A DNA stretch of 64,000 nt from Sipunculus nudus (GCA_026874595.1 CM049308.1:90897624-90961623); one strand, 5' to 3'; positions 1 through 11,911 are shown, counted from the first letter of the stretch. Notes: generated by a model from the letters alone, not told the origin. Program-made: numbers and translations.

Positions 1-494
1 AGTGTCCTCCTGAGAACCAAAGACCACAGTAAGTATACCTTATTCTGAACTAAAGATTCTAGCAATATAAATAAGTTTGTGACTTTCAAACATGTGCCTG
101 TCACATATCTGTTATAAGTACATAAATAGGCAGTTCGATGAAACGCAAAATGGAGGATGAATGTTGAATAGTGGAAAATATATTGGATGTCCACATGAAA
201 CATAATGATAATGCAATAATGATAATAACCTAGCTGGTTCGTTAGATATTGTCCACAGACAGTGTGCCGATGTACTTGACATAAAAGTGGTTTAAAATTT
301 CGATAAAATCGGTATGATTGGCATTCTGATATGTAGTATATTTCTCTGGTAAAGAGACACCAATGATTACTTGTAAAATTTTACTCACGTTCAAATCTGG
401 TTAATTACCTAATGAAAGGTATACACAACTTAAAATTTAAAGAAATATTTGTTTACCTTTCAGGAATCACCCACCAAGAAGGCCAGGCTTTTGA
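1..494 (+). CDS. Gene A (3' end only): cysteine-rich secreted family, subtype II
   Basis: This is the last part of a gene running in from before the window. Bases 1-28 are the end of the third coding exon (frame reads ECPPENQRP, then a split codon) followed by the donor gtaagt at 29. The terminal exon starts at 464 after ctttcag and reads NHPPRRPGF with stop TGA at 492-494. Both junctions sit exactly where they do in genes B, C and E, so the split Gln codon is restored. A poly(A) signal AATAAA lies at 566-571. The 435-bp intron is strongly similar to the equivalent intron of gene C (from 18196), which places A in the same subtype. The signal peptide and charged exon are outside the window. 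Function is unknown. Family membership is clear; how complete the copy is upstream cannot be judged. Confidence 0.82.
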
Positions 495-565
495 AGGCAA
501 AAGATATCTTTGAAGAAGAAACCAAACCACAAATTTTAATTATCAAATATTATACATGATTATAT

Positions 566-571
566 AATAAA
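566..571 (+). terminator. Poly(A) signal of gene A
   Basis: AATAAA about 70 bp after the gene A stop codon. The surrounding sequence is nearly the same as the signal region of gene C at 18728-18733. Confidence 0.6.
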
Positions 572-849
572 TAATTTATTGTATAAAATGATTGTTCTCC
601 TGTGTTTATTTGAATCATGTGTGATAATATTTATTTGAATCGTATGAAAATGTTGATAAATGCTTCATAACATTTGCTTCTGTTTCACGAAATGATAGAA
701 ATGATATTGATTTTCCGTATTACGTGTTTTAATCAGTGAAAGTCATCTTCCAAGGGAGGTACGTGCACAATCATGTGCAACTAAATGACAACACTAATAG
801 TCTAATAAGGTTTTAATCAGAATTTAGAAAAGATCATTAATGTTTGTGT

Positions 850-1440
850 AACCGACAGCTCTGGTGGAAAATTAATTATTCTTGGGTTTTCGCAGATATA
901 TTCTACAAAAACCTGGATATCAGCGTTGTCAACAATGACCAACTTCACGATTATTTATTTAAAGCAACTTTATGAATCGCAAAATGCATTTGAATTTGGA
1001 ACTAGTGGCCTCACTACAACACCCAGCAGAAGAATAATTCACAGACACTTTGTACCTGACTCACCAGGTTATTACTGGGTATCGTAGAACCCAAATAAAG
1101 CAATAAAAATATGTTTCTTTAAGGAATCATCAACTCTATCTCGCCCATATGATAAAAAGATAAAGTTGTCATTGTTCATTACATTCTCAATGAAAAGAAT
1201 AATTCAAGACGGTAAATCGTCTCCCCGTATTATTGCCCCCCCCCCCCCCTCCCCCCAGGGTTGTAAAAGTTGTAATGTTTTTTATAATACAAGCAACATA
1301 CCACAATTGTGTGCCTGTCGTGGTTCTGTGGGGTTATTCTGTATTCTGCTTGCACTATCGGTTGGTTTAAGAATGATTCATAAAATTCCTAATTTCGTTT
1401 CATTAAACAGTTACCCCGACTTTATCAGGTAATGTAACAT
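850..1440 (+). repeat. Conserved 3' flank of gene A (duplicon)
   Basis: This non-coding block resembles the 3' flank of gene C (19020-19700, same strand) and the 3' flank of gene D (about 21690-22200, opposite strand). Shared landmarks are ACTTCACGATTA at 950, GCATTTGAAT at 985, a block near 1140-1205 containing CCATATGAT and TAATTCAAGAC, and a stretch around 1360-1430 ending in CCCCGACTTTATCAGGT. Short open frames here are not conserved as proteins. The block marks the extent of the ancestral duplicated unit beyond the gene. A homopolymer run of C lies at 1238-1255. Confidence 0.6.
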
Positions 1441-1504
1441 AACATTGAACATATGTACCTGAAAATTCAGCTTATTTCCCACGGATGAAGAATGAAACAA
1501 GGCC

Positions 1505-3720
1505 ATATCGCACCCCCAGTACAGTAACCCTGTAACTCACTTTTTTTTCATAAATTGACTTTTCATGCTTTTCTAAAAAAGCACATTGATAGCTATCAAA
1601 TAAACAGAAAAAAATAATTAATTAATTATTTTAAGCTTAGTGCAATAACTATGTAACTCCATTTCAGCTTTTTGTAAAACCCTTTAACTTGAGTTACACG
1701 TTTACTGCAGTGGGCACACATGTCTGATTGATGTGTTCTCGTACATGTAACTTGAGTCAAAGAGATGCTGCACTAAAAATACACACAATATAGGTTGATA
1801 TACAGACAAAAAGTTAGACCTTAAGATAGGGTAATTTCTACATAATGTGGATATTGATTCAATTAATTTATATTTTAGTGGGGCCATGTAGTTTTTCATA
1901 TAAAATTAGATATGGCTGCTCAGTTTGGTGAGAATAAGAACACAAATGTTCATTAGATTTCTGCTCATGACAAAACATACAGAAGCCAGTAAAAAAAGTT
2001 ATTATTAGTAATGTAAATAAATATTTGGACTTGAACAGCATTTCAGAAATTTGTTTTGAACATATTTTGGAATAAAGAGACAAACACTATTTGAAAAATA
2101 TATTTAGAATGAACGGGATATTAACTGATTTTTAATCAAGAATGACTGTTCCTGCCAATATGCACTGCTGGATTAATTATAAGATTTAATATTATTAAAC
2201 TGTCTGGAACGGAAATGGTAATTAGGTTACCATGGTCCATTTTTCATAAATGCAGATTATTAATTGTAATAGTCCATTTGAGTATGGCTATAGAACAACA
2301 AAAAAGGATTCCCATGTTTCTTGGAAATAAGTTTAAAAGTAGTTAAGGGAAATAGTAAAGTTTGAAACTAATAATTTATTAACAGTATCTGATGCAATAT
2401 TTTCTATATACTATACAGTTGCTGATTCTCACAAGTTTCTTATTAAAAAAAATAGATTTCCTAAATCCAAATTTTATTGTAATCAAATCTAAGAAACGTT
2501 TGTCTGCCAATTCTGAATATCTCTATGATATAATTGTGTATTAAATTTAATATAAATTAACTTTAAACATAATATATGTACTTACATGCATGTCATCAAG
2601 TTTGAATATACTGAAGGCATGGTTACAGAACCTATTTTTTGTCAAGGGGGAGATTAGAAGTTAATTTTAAGACGCTAAAAATAATAAAGGAAATTTAGTT
2701 ATGAAAATATCCCATATTAAATTTTGTTTATAAACAAAGTCTTAACAAACCACACAGGTTTTCATTCTTGGTGAATCTTAGTTTTTTACCTATTATACTA
2801 GTAAATAGGACATTTTATACACAATTTCAATGGATCATGGGCGATGACAAACACAGCATAGTATGATATAAAAACAGTTATAAAGATTGGCTGGCCTAGA
2901 CGTACGGCTGAACTAGGTCTCAATGACCTTAGTTAGGGGAATAGCTTTAGCTGGTTACTATAGTGTAGCTTTGATATAAGAATAGATGACCAGCATCCTC
3001 TAGGTAACAATGCATTCTTAAAATTTAAGTCAAGATCAGTCATAAGTGACACATATTTCGAGAGTAAAGTTTCTCACAATGGAATCATATCCCATGAAAC
3101 TTGTTGGTCCTATGCATACAATGTCCACTCTGATCTTGAAAGCAAAGGTCAAGTACCATGTAAATGTTTGACCACAGTAAAACATCAGGATATAATGTTT
3201 ATTATAAATAGGTGGAAGCATGCCTGTAATATTGATATTTTAAATTCCAGATACGGACATCATCATATGGGCAGACACTGGCGCCTGCCTGGTAAAGGAT
3301 CAAGCCACCGATGTGGGTATAAATATGCAAATTATCTCATTAAACATGCAAATTCAAGATTGATATACATTTATTTTTAAGATTCTAAAGGAAGGCTTAC
3401 CGAGAGGCCTATTGGGGCACAAAAATTAAATCATTAAGTTGTAGAAATATGATTTTCAGTGTATGTTACTGTCCAGTGCAATAAGTCTGTTTTTCACTAA
3501 ATGGTAAATTAATTAAGAAAGTATTGCAAGCAGACATACAAATCACAGACAATATGAGTCAACTTGCCATAACTGACTCTCATACTAAATTTAATTTCTT
3601 AAGTATGAAGGATATTTCAGAAAATTCCTAAAGTATGATTTTCATATCAGTTTTTCCTCATTTCTGCCATTGTGTAAAAAAAGTGAGTTACCGGGTTACT
3701 GTTCTGGGGTTGCGATATAT
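1505..3720. mobile_element. Candidate non-autonomous TIR element (~2.2 kb)
   Basis: Bases 1505-1549 and 3676-3720 are inverted copies of about 45 bp: ATATCGCACCCCCAG, then ACAGTAACCC and TAACTCAC plus a T run on the left, and the complementary order on the right. The interior is AT-rich, with no transposase-like reading frame that I can see. No convincing target-site duplication was found, so the class is open. It lies in the A-B intergenic region. Confidence 0.45.
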
Positions 3721-4930
3721 GTCCCAGTGTCAAAAGTGCATATATGCGACGATAATGTTATAGTGGCCTGCATATTATCTGAATGCCAGTTCATCAGAGA
3801 AGTAATAAATAGAGATTACTTTTCCGCTGTACAATGAGACCAACACGCGGCCTTCCGTTCAATTTCTGGACCACCACAAGCATGCACAGCAGGACACATA
3901 AAGGAGTCTGCCTTTAACATAACCTTAAATTCTTTGAACTATATGATTGGTCTATATCTTGGGTACCCACTTGGACCATAAGATTTAATATGTAAAACCA
4001 TGAGTTGTACATTCATTTTTAAATCATTTACGAGTTTTTAAACATCAGTTCAATAGAAGACATAGTTATTTCATAACAACCACAACTAAAATCTTTAAAG
4101 AACATTACATTGTACTTGATTCAGACCGTTCTCATTCAACCATATTCCCAAATAACATATACCAGCCGAGAAAAAGAGGGCAGTCTGCGAGAAAGATTTG
4201 AAAATAAAAATTCTCCTGAACAAAAATAAGAACGGCCCCTTTTGAAACAGAAAGAACTAGAATATCAGCAGAAGCGAACAAAAGCCCTCAGCTAGTGGAG
4301 CGTGTAATTCATTTCATAAAGCGATAAAAAGGCATTCAAATTAACTGACTCAGTAGTTGCAGATTATTATTCTGAATACTTTAATTACGACCCACTCGAA
4401 GGTACCTGAGAAATAAGCTCACAAGGGTCCACTATAAATAGCTATGTGACCTTGAGATGTAAGGTGTTGGAGGCACTGCCTTCAAAATCTGGTTTTCGAG
4501 TCTATATACGTTATTTGGTGAGGATTGAGATTTTATTGTGGTGCAGTAGTTACAGATTATTTAAGCTGACAGATGGCATGGGTGACGACAAAAGCCCATC
4601 GGGCTTAATTTTACCTGTAGGAGTCTATTGTACGTTGTAGTCATATACAATTTACAATAGTAAATGTTTAAAATCTCCATAAAAATTGACTTAATCCAAT
4701 ATTAATGTGATAATTAAAAGCCATATATGTAAAAGGCACAGAAAATCTACATGGTCGTCGCTTGGGGAACCACTACGGGGCAGGAATAAATACAGAGAAA
4801 TATTTCTCTTCCCCAGAGTTACGTATTCATTTTCTGGCAAACTTCTTTTAATGGTGGCAACTCATAAGTACATTTGATCAATAACTAAACATAACTCAGA
4901 AAGGTGCTTCATATCAGGATCCATCCATAA
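3721..4930. other. Intergenic, nothing recognised
   Basis: AT-rich DNA between the candidate TIR element and the LINE remnant. Open frames such as 4446-4640 show no recognisable protein features. Confidence 0.4.
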
Positions 4931-4933
4931 CAG

Positions 4934-5437
4934 TTGCTTTTAAAGATTGAACTAAAAGTGCATCACTTTAACTCAGCAAAGGAATGGATTTTTATATCGA
5001 AATGTACAATAACAGAAAGGGATGTCAGATATAAATGTATTTGGAACCATCGAAACATACACCTTGCTGGTTATCCAGTTTTTAATCATAATGTGTTTAA
5101 AATGATTGTTCAATATATTAATGACATGTTAGAATGTAATGGTAATATTAAAACGGGGGAACAAATTATCAACGATTATTCAGTCACTCGAAAGGATTTA
5201 TTGTGTCTGCAACTTAACAGCCTTATTAGTGCAATACCGAAGGAATTGGAAATAAGGTTAGAATATGGGCTTGTTTCAGATGTCGCGTCTGATAATATTT
5301 TAGATTTGTCAAAAGCGAACAGTCGTTCGGTACAAAACGCTCTTATTAGTACAATTTATCATGTACTAACAAATATCAACATTCTTTCAGATACTGGATA
5401 TAGCAATTTGCAAAACGTTGATGAAAATGTTTATTAA
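4934..5437 (+). pseudogene. LINE polyprotein remnant (C-terminal region after reverse transcriptase)
   Basis: This is an isolated 167-codon frame with no start context or splice signals of a host gene. The segment reading CIWNHRNIHLAGYPVF, followed by a region ending LNSLISAIPKE, resembles the C-terminal region of many LINE-type polyproteins, where a W-N-(N/H)-x-F/I-I-L motif is followed by a tract ending in LISAIPK. The catalytic reverse transcriptase domain is not present nearby, so this is a truncated, dead insertion. The following frame (5437-5709) is open but not recognisable. The identification rests on remembered motif layout only. Confidence 0.5.
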
Positions 5438-6727
5438 TGCACTGTAAATGTACGTCAATTCCAATGAAAGATTATCAACAATTTTTTCCTGTAAATTATA
5501 ATCTTTTAAATGGATATAGACCGACTGCAAAAGGTACAGCCACTGTTATATTTAATATGAGTCAGTTGGTCATCTTTTTTTATTATTATCATACAACAAG
5601 CAACGTTTATCTAAGTGGTAAAAGGAGATTGGAAGGACAGGCTATAATATACCAAGTAAAAGATATCAAATGTTTGTATGTTCAGTCGCCGGATGGTTGT
5701 AAAATTTAAAAATACACGTTTTTATAATTTTTAAACACGTACGTTTCACCAAAAAAGAAAAAGGAAAAACCTTATGTGTTTGAAATTATAAATGCCCTTG
5801 GCCGTTAGAATGGCACAATTATTGTTTACATGAAAAATTGCCAGGAATTATAGATGTTTTTCTCGGTTTTAACTCAGACGCTAAGAACAGGTCTATAAGT
5901 TCGAGCAGACTAGCATTTGCTCTGCTTTGGGTACAACTTCAAGGGTGCTGAATCCTGATTCTAACAATAGTGCATAGGATTGTGGGAAACTACGTATGTT
6001 CCATTAAAAGCTTGAGAAACAGTTTCGTGTAATCTGTGCAGCAACACACAATAAACGCATTCCAATCTATAACTTTTTATGCACCATATCACATTTATTT
6101 GAATCATACATTTTAACAATTAAAAAACTTAATTATTGGTGTTCCCTGTGGCCTCCATGAAGGAAAGTTTCCGAACCCTTGACATATGTGGTCTGCAGAA
6201 AGCCTGGTAGTTTAATATATAATAAAAATAATCAACAAGCCAGGTTGTTCATCATATTGTACATTAGTTTTTGGATGCCAGTTAAGAAAGGTGGCGCACA
6301 AGTTTATGAAATCTAGTATTTATGTCTACAAAAGAGGATTACGTTCAGCCTGTGAGATTTAATGAGATCATGCCCTAATTACTATTACTTTACTATTCCC
6401 AATTTCTTTGGTATGCATTCAATTCAGTATTATTTTTTTTTATTTTCTTTTTACTTTTCCCCTTTATATTATCTATATATATTTTCATATATTTCAGTAT
6501 TGTGCCTTTCGTCGCCCTTTGCAGCAAGCAAGAATACTAAAATTTACACTGGACCCTTTTAAATTCAGCATGATACAGTACACCATGATAGTAAGCATCA
6601 ATATATACAGCTAGTATAGGAGGAAAGATAAGGATTGATCTAAGGTTGGTATATCCAAGCGGTTATATTGCGTGTTAAGGATTATCTCGCAGCAATATAC
6701 TCTTTATGTGTTTGTAATCTGTGTTCA
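5438..6727. other. Intergenic, nothing recognised
   Basis: AT-rich sequence between the LINE remnant and the tandem duplication downstream of gene B. Short frames such as 6362-6614 are Phe/Tyr-rich translations of T-rich DNA. Confidence 0.4.
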
Positions 6728-7440
6728 AGTATGTACGTCAGATCGTGTGTGACAGGGCTTTTTTATAATTACTAGGACATGACTGGAGTCTTGAACTCCG
6801 AAACAGAGGACATGTCCGAGACCTCAAAAATGTAGACTCGAAGCCGGACTGGAGCCCAAACTCGACTCAAGTCCTACGTCAGTTGTAGTAATGCATATTC
6901 ACTTTTCTTCTACACATTTCAAAGCTTCCAAGTGAACATAGAAGTTTCAATAATAATTTATTTAGGAATGCCACACAATCATTAAACATTCATGTACCAA
7001 TTAATACCTATAAGATTTCTGTGAGTATTTTTAATTAAATAGCTATATACATAGCTGTACAATACTTTAAATGTGATTTCCAGTAGGTACGTCCGATCTA
7101 ATGTGACAGAGCTTTACTTTACTAGATCCGGCTTATGTTTTCGAGTCTTGGATCCCAAATCTGGGTAAAAGCCGGGGTCCCTTAAATAGTTGACTCGATT
7201 ACAGACCCCAGTCAAATCCGGACTTGAACCCTACGTCTATGTAATCTAGTAACGCATTTTCCGATTCCATCCACACATATCACAACATCTAAGTAGAAAA
7301 AGAAGGCATGACTTTCATTAATAAATTATTTATTGATATCATACATAATAATTGATAATTCATTTAACTTTTAATACCTATAATAATTTTGTTACCATTT
7401 TTATTACATTGCTTTATATAATACTTTGTGTATTAAATAG
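6728..7440. repeat. Two-copy tandem duplication in the 3' flank of gene B
   Basis: Segments beginning near 6728 and 7082 are diverged direct copies with an offset of about 355 bp. Shared landmarks in order are GTACGTC then GTGTGACAG, a GACTC/GTC-rich stretch, CCTACGTC, and TTCTACACATTTCA / CATCCACACATATCA, ending in an AT-rich tail with TTTATT. The same 3'-flank sequence, including GACGTAGGGCTCAAGTC, lies downstream of gene E around 31130, which links the two subtype I genes. The second copy carries the poly(A) signal of gene B. Confidence 0.6.
7329..7334 (-). terminator. Poly(A) signal of gene B
   Basis: TTTATT on the plus strand, which is AATAAA on the minus strand, about 170 bp beyond the gene B stop codon. 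Confidence 0.5.
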
Positions 7441-7500
7441 TGACAGGGATGTTTATCTTTCAAATTGGCAGCGGTTAAAGAATTCTATCCGGGGATTTCG

Positions 7501-9783
7501 TCAATCTTCAAATCGTCTCCTTTGTGGGCGATTCCTGAAAGGAAAACAAATTATTCTTTAATTATTTAATGTATTGTAAAAGCCGTATAAGCCGCATTGG
7601 TCAGAATTCTTTTTCAAAAGTGATCATCAGCTTTAACTGATAAATAAATCAAAATATTATAAACAAGTAACCATTATTGAAATATACTTGTATTAATCTA
7701 ATTTTACACCGAAACAACTTTCCGCGCGAATAACAGGTATTACAAGTAATATTTCAAATTGAACCCCGAAACAATTCAAAGAAATATGTATTACCGTCCT
7801 TTTGCTTATTATCTGATTGTTTTATCGATATTCAGTGTAAATATTCATCAACTCCGAGGTTCAAGGATCATGTATAAGCATTTTTATTTCATAAGGAAAT
7901 CCTAATAGGCTTTACCTGGTGTTAATTTTTTTTTAATTAATTGAAACTAGATAAAGTGTCCATCTGTGACAAAACAGTCTCATACAATTTTATGAACAAT
8001 GTAATCTTTATTTTAAATAGATATTTACAGTAACAATAATGTATTGTACACAATTTTCGAAACTGGAAACAGTACAAATCACATGGTACCCAATAAGACA
8101 CTCTACAAGTACATTTTAAATGAAACTAACGTTGTATTAAATAAGTGTGAAATTCTAACATCCCATGTTTTTACTTGATATTCACACATCTTTTAGATGT
8201 TCAGAATAAGGTATACTTACTGTGGTCTTTGGTTCTCAGGAGGACACTCGACATCAGTACAATTTATAGTTTCCTCACGAATGCTGGGAGATGAACCTCC
8301 ACATTCTGGAGATGACGACCTTACCCAGGCAAAATAACTGACCTAAAACGAATTATACTATTATACTAATACTGAAGACCTAGAAGAAAATATCTCATAT
8401 AAGATTTGAAACTGCTCAAACGAGTTTCCCCTTGATCAATTTAATAATGAAATTATATTTCATTTTCGTCTACTTCGACATTTGCCTTACTGCTTTCAGA
8501 CAATTGATCAAGTGTAATTGATTTTTTGAATGAGCTTAAAATTAGGTTCACCTAGAAGTTAATCAATGGTTAATAGGATTATCCATGAGACCTGTGACTA
8601 CTTCCAAATGTCAGCTTTTAGGGGGGTGGATATTGTGATATCGTAAAATGTTGAAAAACAGGAAATGGATCGGAGCTATCTTAAGCAGAAAATAGTTTGA
8701 GTGCATACGATTCATTTAGTTTGTGTAAATTATCTAAGTAGCAGACACTGGGGCTGTCTGTTGGGAAATAACTTTTTAAGATCCAAACTCTCACCTGTAC
8801 AGAGCCGGTAATGTTATTCTTGCAGCAGATGCGACGCCGATGATCACGTGGCCTCTCACGTCCGTGGCGTCTGCCACCTCGTCTGTGACCTCTCCTGTCT
8901 CCTCCCTGTGGGGGTATCTGATCCTCATCTTCCCTGTCCTCCTCATCACCATCATCGTTTTCAGCCTCGTCTTCGTTTTCCTTTTCATCTCTTTCTGCCA
9001 GCCGCTCCTCACAGATGCTCTTACACTCAGACACTGTTTCAGCGTTACATTCCAGTTCTTCTTTAGACTGTGGCTTGCCACCAACTATTCCCTCCCCTGA
9101 TATGTTACAGAAACAGCTGGAACACAATATTGAAGTATTATTATCATTTATTAGTGTGGATACCTTCAATGACTAAACTATGCTATACTTCAAATAATAC
9201 GTTTTAGGAGACTAAGTATTTACAAAATGCTTCATTGTAGAGTAAACGGGAAAACATCCATATTTTGCTCGATTCTCCGTTATGAAAAAAAAAAATAATG
9301 GAGGGAATAAAGTAGATCGAATTGTGAATATGACCGCTTACAAAAAATATGTATAGAAAGATGGGACAGCTATTACAAATTGCCAGCTATAATAATAAAT
9401 AATAGTTCATCAATACTGTAATAAATAATTATGTGTATATAGAAGCCGTAATCCTATTTATAATGTCCGAGTTGTTTGTTTATACATGAATAAATGTTCA
9501 TATGAAGAGATTATAATTAATTTGATAGTGTAAAGGTTCCATGCCATCCCAGTTTAGCTTTTATTTCATTTTCAACCGCACGGCTGAAAGCTATTATAAT
9601 TCTACTGCTTACAAAAACACCACATTGCTTATCCTTCCGATTTTAAACATAAAAATAATTAAACACTTACAGTGGGTCTATTTCAGATAGGTCTCTTCTA
9701 GGCCCATGTTTGTCCGGTTTGGCTGATGTACCTGAGGCCATTAAGCCGATCACCGCAAGACAGGCAAATAAAAGGAGCTTCAT
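7501..9783 (-). CDS. Gene B: secreted cysteine-rich protein with acidic and Arg/His-rich blocks, subtype I (196 aa)
   Basis: Coding exons on the minus strand are 9783-9671, 9116-8795, 8342-8221 and 7534-7501, all with GT-AG introns (donors gtaagt, gtgaga, gtaagt). The product starts MKLLLFACLAVIG, a signal peptide with likely cleavage after SGTSA (residue 21). A short RRDLSE pro-like stretch follows. Exon 2 then gives CFCN, ELEC and CKSIC, an acidic run (about residues 75-100), an Arg/Gly/His run (RRGHRRGGRRHGRERPRDH) and ICCKN. Exon 3 reads VSYFAWV, then PECGG, INCT and VECPPE. Exon 4 ends RRRFED. Ten cysteines remain after cleavage, compatible with five disulfides, with NxS/T sites at CFCNIS, NNIT and NCT. 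I do not recognise the family. A charge-balanced acidic/basic precursor suggests a defence peptide or a matrix or metal-binding protein, but that is inference. The gene converges on A and diverges from C. Confidence 0.85.
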
Positions 9784-10142
9784 CTTGTAAGCTTCTCGAA
9801 GATAACATCTGTCAAACAGAAATAATATCATTAAATGTATTTAATTAATTTCTTAAATACTGTATTGTTTAAACTTAATTTGAAGCATTTGACATTGAAA
9901 ATACAGTGTCACATATTACTCAGGTTTGGTTGTCTGATATTAATTTTAATATCTATCTCATCATATACAGTTCAATTTATAATTAAACTGAAAAGTTTGT
10001 GTTGATGTGATAGCATCAATGTTTGTATAAATATTTTAATTATATGGTCGATGAATGCTATAAACCACCTTAGAAATCAATTTTTTTTTCGTTTTAAATT
10101 TTCTTAATTAGAATGTGTTATATTACAAGTTGCAGTACTCAC

Positions 10143-10240
10143 CAAATTCAGACGACTTGTTTTAGTAGTTCTTCTCGTACCCTCAGTGGTAGATGCTAGG
10201 AGGTTTGTGATCGCTCTGACAGCGGTAGGACATTTATACA
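10143..10240 (-). promoter_or_regulatory. Core promoter and 5' UTR exon of gene B
   Basis: On the minus strand a TATA box (TATAAAT, 10238-10232) is followed by a non-coding first exon running from about 10205 to 10143 and ending at the donor gtgagt. About 200 bp, from 10380 to 10143, matches the promoter and first exon of gene E (28250-28473), including GACCGTGGGGGTCTCACGTTC and TCAGAGCGATCACAAACCTCC. The coding exon 1 acceptor lies at 9809-9810. The transcription start is inferred from the TATA spacing. Confidence 0.65.
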
Positions 10241-10399
10241 TTTAGGACGGTCTCGCTTGAGCGCCCAGGTGTGTGTCAGTCACGAAAGATAATGAGTCCC
10301 GTTCTTATGACGATCACACAAAGCACGATCCGGACTGCGGAACGTGAGACCCCCACGGTCCATCTAGGAGTCATTTGAGTAGTGGAGCGTTTTTTTTAC

Positions 10400-11480
10400 C
10401 TCTTTGGTCTTATCCTCACAAATCATTCTCATAATCGTATACTGCAGTCAGTAAGATAATTGTCCTTATTGCTTCCGCTGGCAACTTCGGAATGGGTGAC
10501 AAATGTTACCCCGTTTCTAATCTCTGTTCACCTCTCTGTCACTCAGCCCCGTCATTCAGTTGCGCTGGTGTTATTGTTTTCCCACCGTTATACTGACCTT
10601 GTCATAATAATTGTTCTAATTGCTCCCCGACCAGCTGGTATCTTTATAATGGATGACAGGTTACGCTAAATGCTCCTTTCTGTCCACCTGGCAGATCCCC
10701 TTTAAACATATCTTATGCGGGTGATACCTTATTTGATTGAATTAAAACACGTAAAAGGGTTTCGCTCATAAACAGTTTGACGGAATTTCCTTAATTAACT
10801 TCCCGCCTGACAGGAAAAAATTGTATGTTAGTTCCATGATGATAATAATTCAATTAAAAGATACATTGATATACATGTAATTGCTTAGTATTTGCTTAAT
10901 AATAAGAATATAATATGCCCGGTTGACTGACATTGTATATACGTCTCCCTGCGTTGTTTTAAAAATATAAAATAGTCTTTTTTACTTTATCATGTTTAAG
11001 CCACTAACTTACTTCTAAATATGTGCAATAAGGTATTTTATTCTGTACAATGAATATTTCAATATACATTTATAAATTTATCTTTTTAATACCCAATATC
11101 CAAAGGGCTCACAGAAGCACCTTTCACAGCATGTAAGGAGAGCAACTACGGACGTTTCTTTGGCAGGCACACTGCTCAAGCTTCAAATGGTCGGTCAACC
11201 GGCCAATAAAGATAGTTGTCCCTAGGCTCGCTTGTCGTTCTGCCCGTTTCTTTAGAGGTCTTTTGACAGATCCGTTTCCCAAATAACTGCCTTTATTTCT
11301 GAAAAGAGAGGGGCAATTGAGAAAATACAGATATGACAATAAATATTAAATTTTCAAGAGACTGCCCCTTAACGGTCTTAAATAGGAGATTTCCTTGGTA
11401 CAGAGATGCCAGTAAGGAGAGGTTCTACTACATATATATATTCTAATATATATATTTATATATGTGTGTGTGGGGGGGGG
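10400..11480. other. Intergenic between the B promoter and the MULE
   Basis: No supported gene. The Arg/Pro-rich and Gly-rich frames here are not conserved. Immediately before the MULE inverted repeat there is a short TA-rich tract (11430-11462) and a G run (11472-11483). Confidence 0.4.
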
Positions 11481-11509
11481 GGGAGGGTATACACAGAACG
11501 AATACAGGA

Positions 11510-11690
11510 ACTCTCGGCCCCAGAGACACTCGTCCCAGAGACACTCGGCCCCAGCGACTCTCGGCCCCAGAGACACTCGGCCCCTGAGACGCTCGGCCCC
11601 AGAGACACTCGGCCCCTAGTCAGCAGGACCCAGCGACACTCGGCCCCGTCCGGTCGCCGCCCCCAGAGACACTCGGCCCAGGGCATCGGG
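11510..11690 (+). repeat. GC-rich 16-bp minisatellite in the left MULE TIR
   Basis: About ten copies of a unit close to ACACTCGGCCCCAGAG, in sharp contrast to the AT-rich surroundings. The inverted counterpart is at about 14660-14810. Frames through it encode repetitive Pro/Arg/Ser peptides and are not genes. Confidence 0.8.
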
Positions 11691-11865
11691 TCCGATACTG
11701 GCGACGCGAAACCCCTCAGAATCAACCTTCCCTTAGTTATCTCTCTCCTGGATTGTTATCCCCTCACTTGATGAGCCACTCAAATTGGAGAAGTTCCTTA
11801 GTCGTGGTGGCCTGCCACGAAGCAATTAAAGTTAAATTTTCCATAAAATAAAAAATATAGCACAT

Positions 11866-11869
<4 letters not shown>

Positions 11870-11909
<40 letters not shown>
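11870..11909. repeat. (TA)n microsatellite
   Basis: Uninterrupted TA dinucleotide tract within the MULE. Confidence 0.95.

Positions 11910-11911
<2 letters not shown>

Noticed and set aside
8840-9100. Hydrophobic plus-strand frames opposite exon 2 of gene B (and equivalents at 17429-17737, 23925-24157, 29383-29829)
   Set aside because: They are antisense shadows. Glu/Asp codons read backward give Leu/Ile/Val/Phe strings. They lack introns, stops move between copies, and the sense strand has conserved splice sites and cysteines.
11406-11771. Pro/Arg/Ser-rich 121-codon frame and its antisense
   Set aside because: It is a translation of the 16-bp minisatellite in a MULE inverted repeat, with the mirror-image frame at the other arm.
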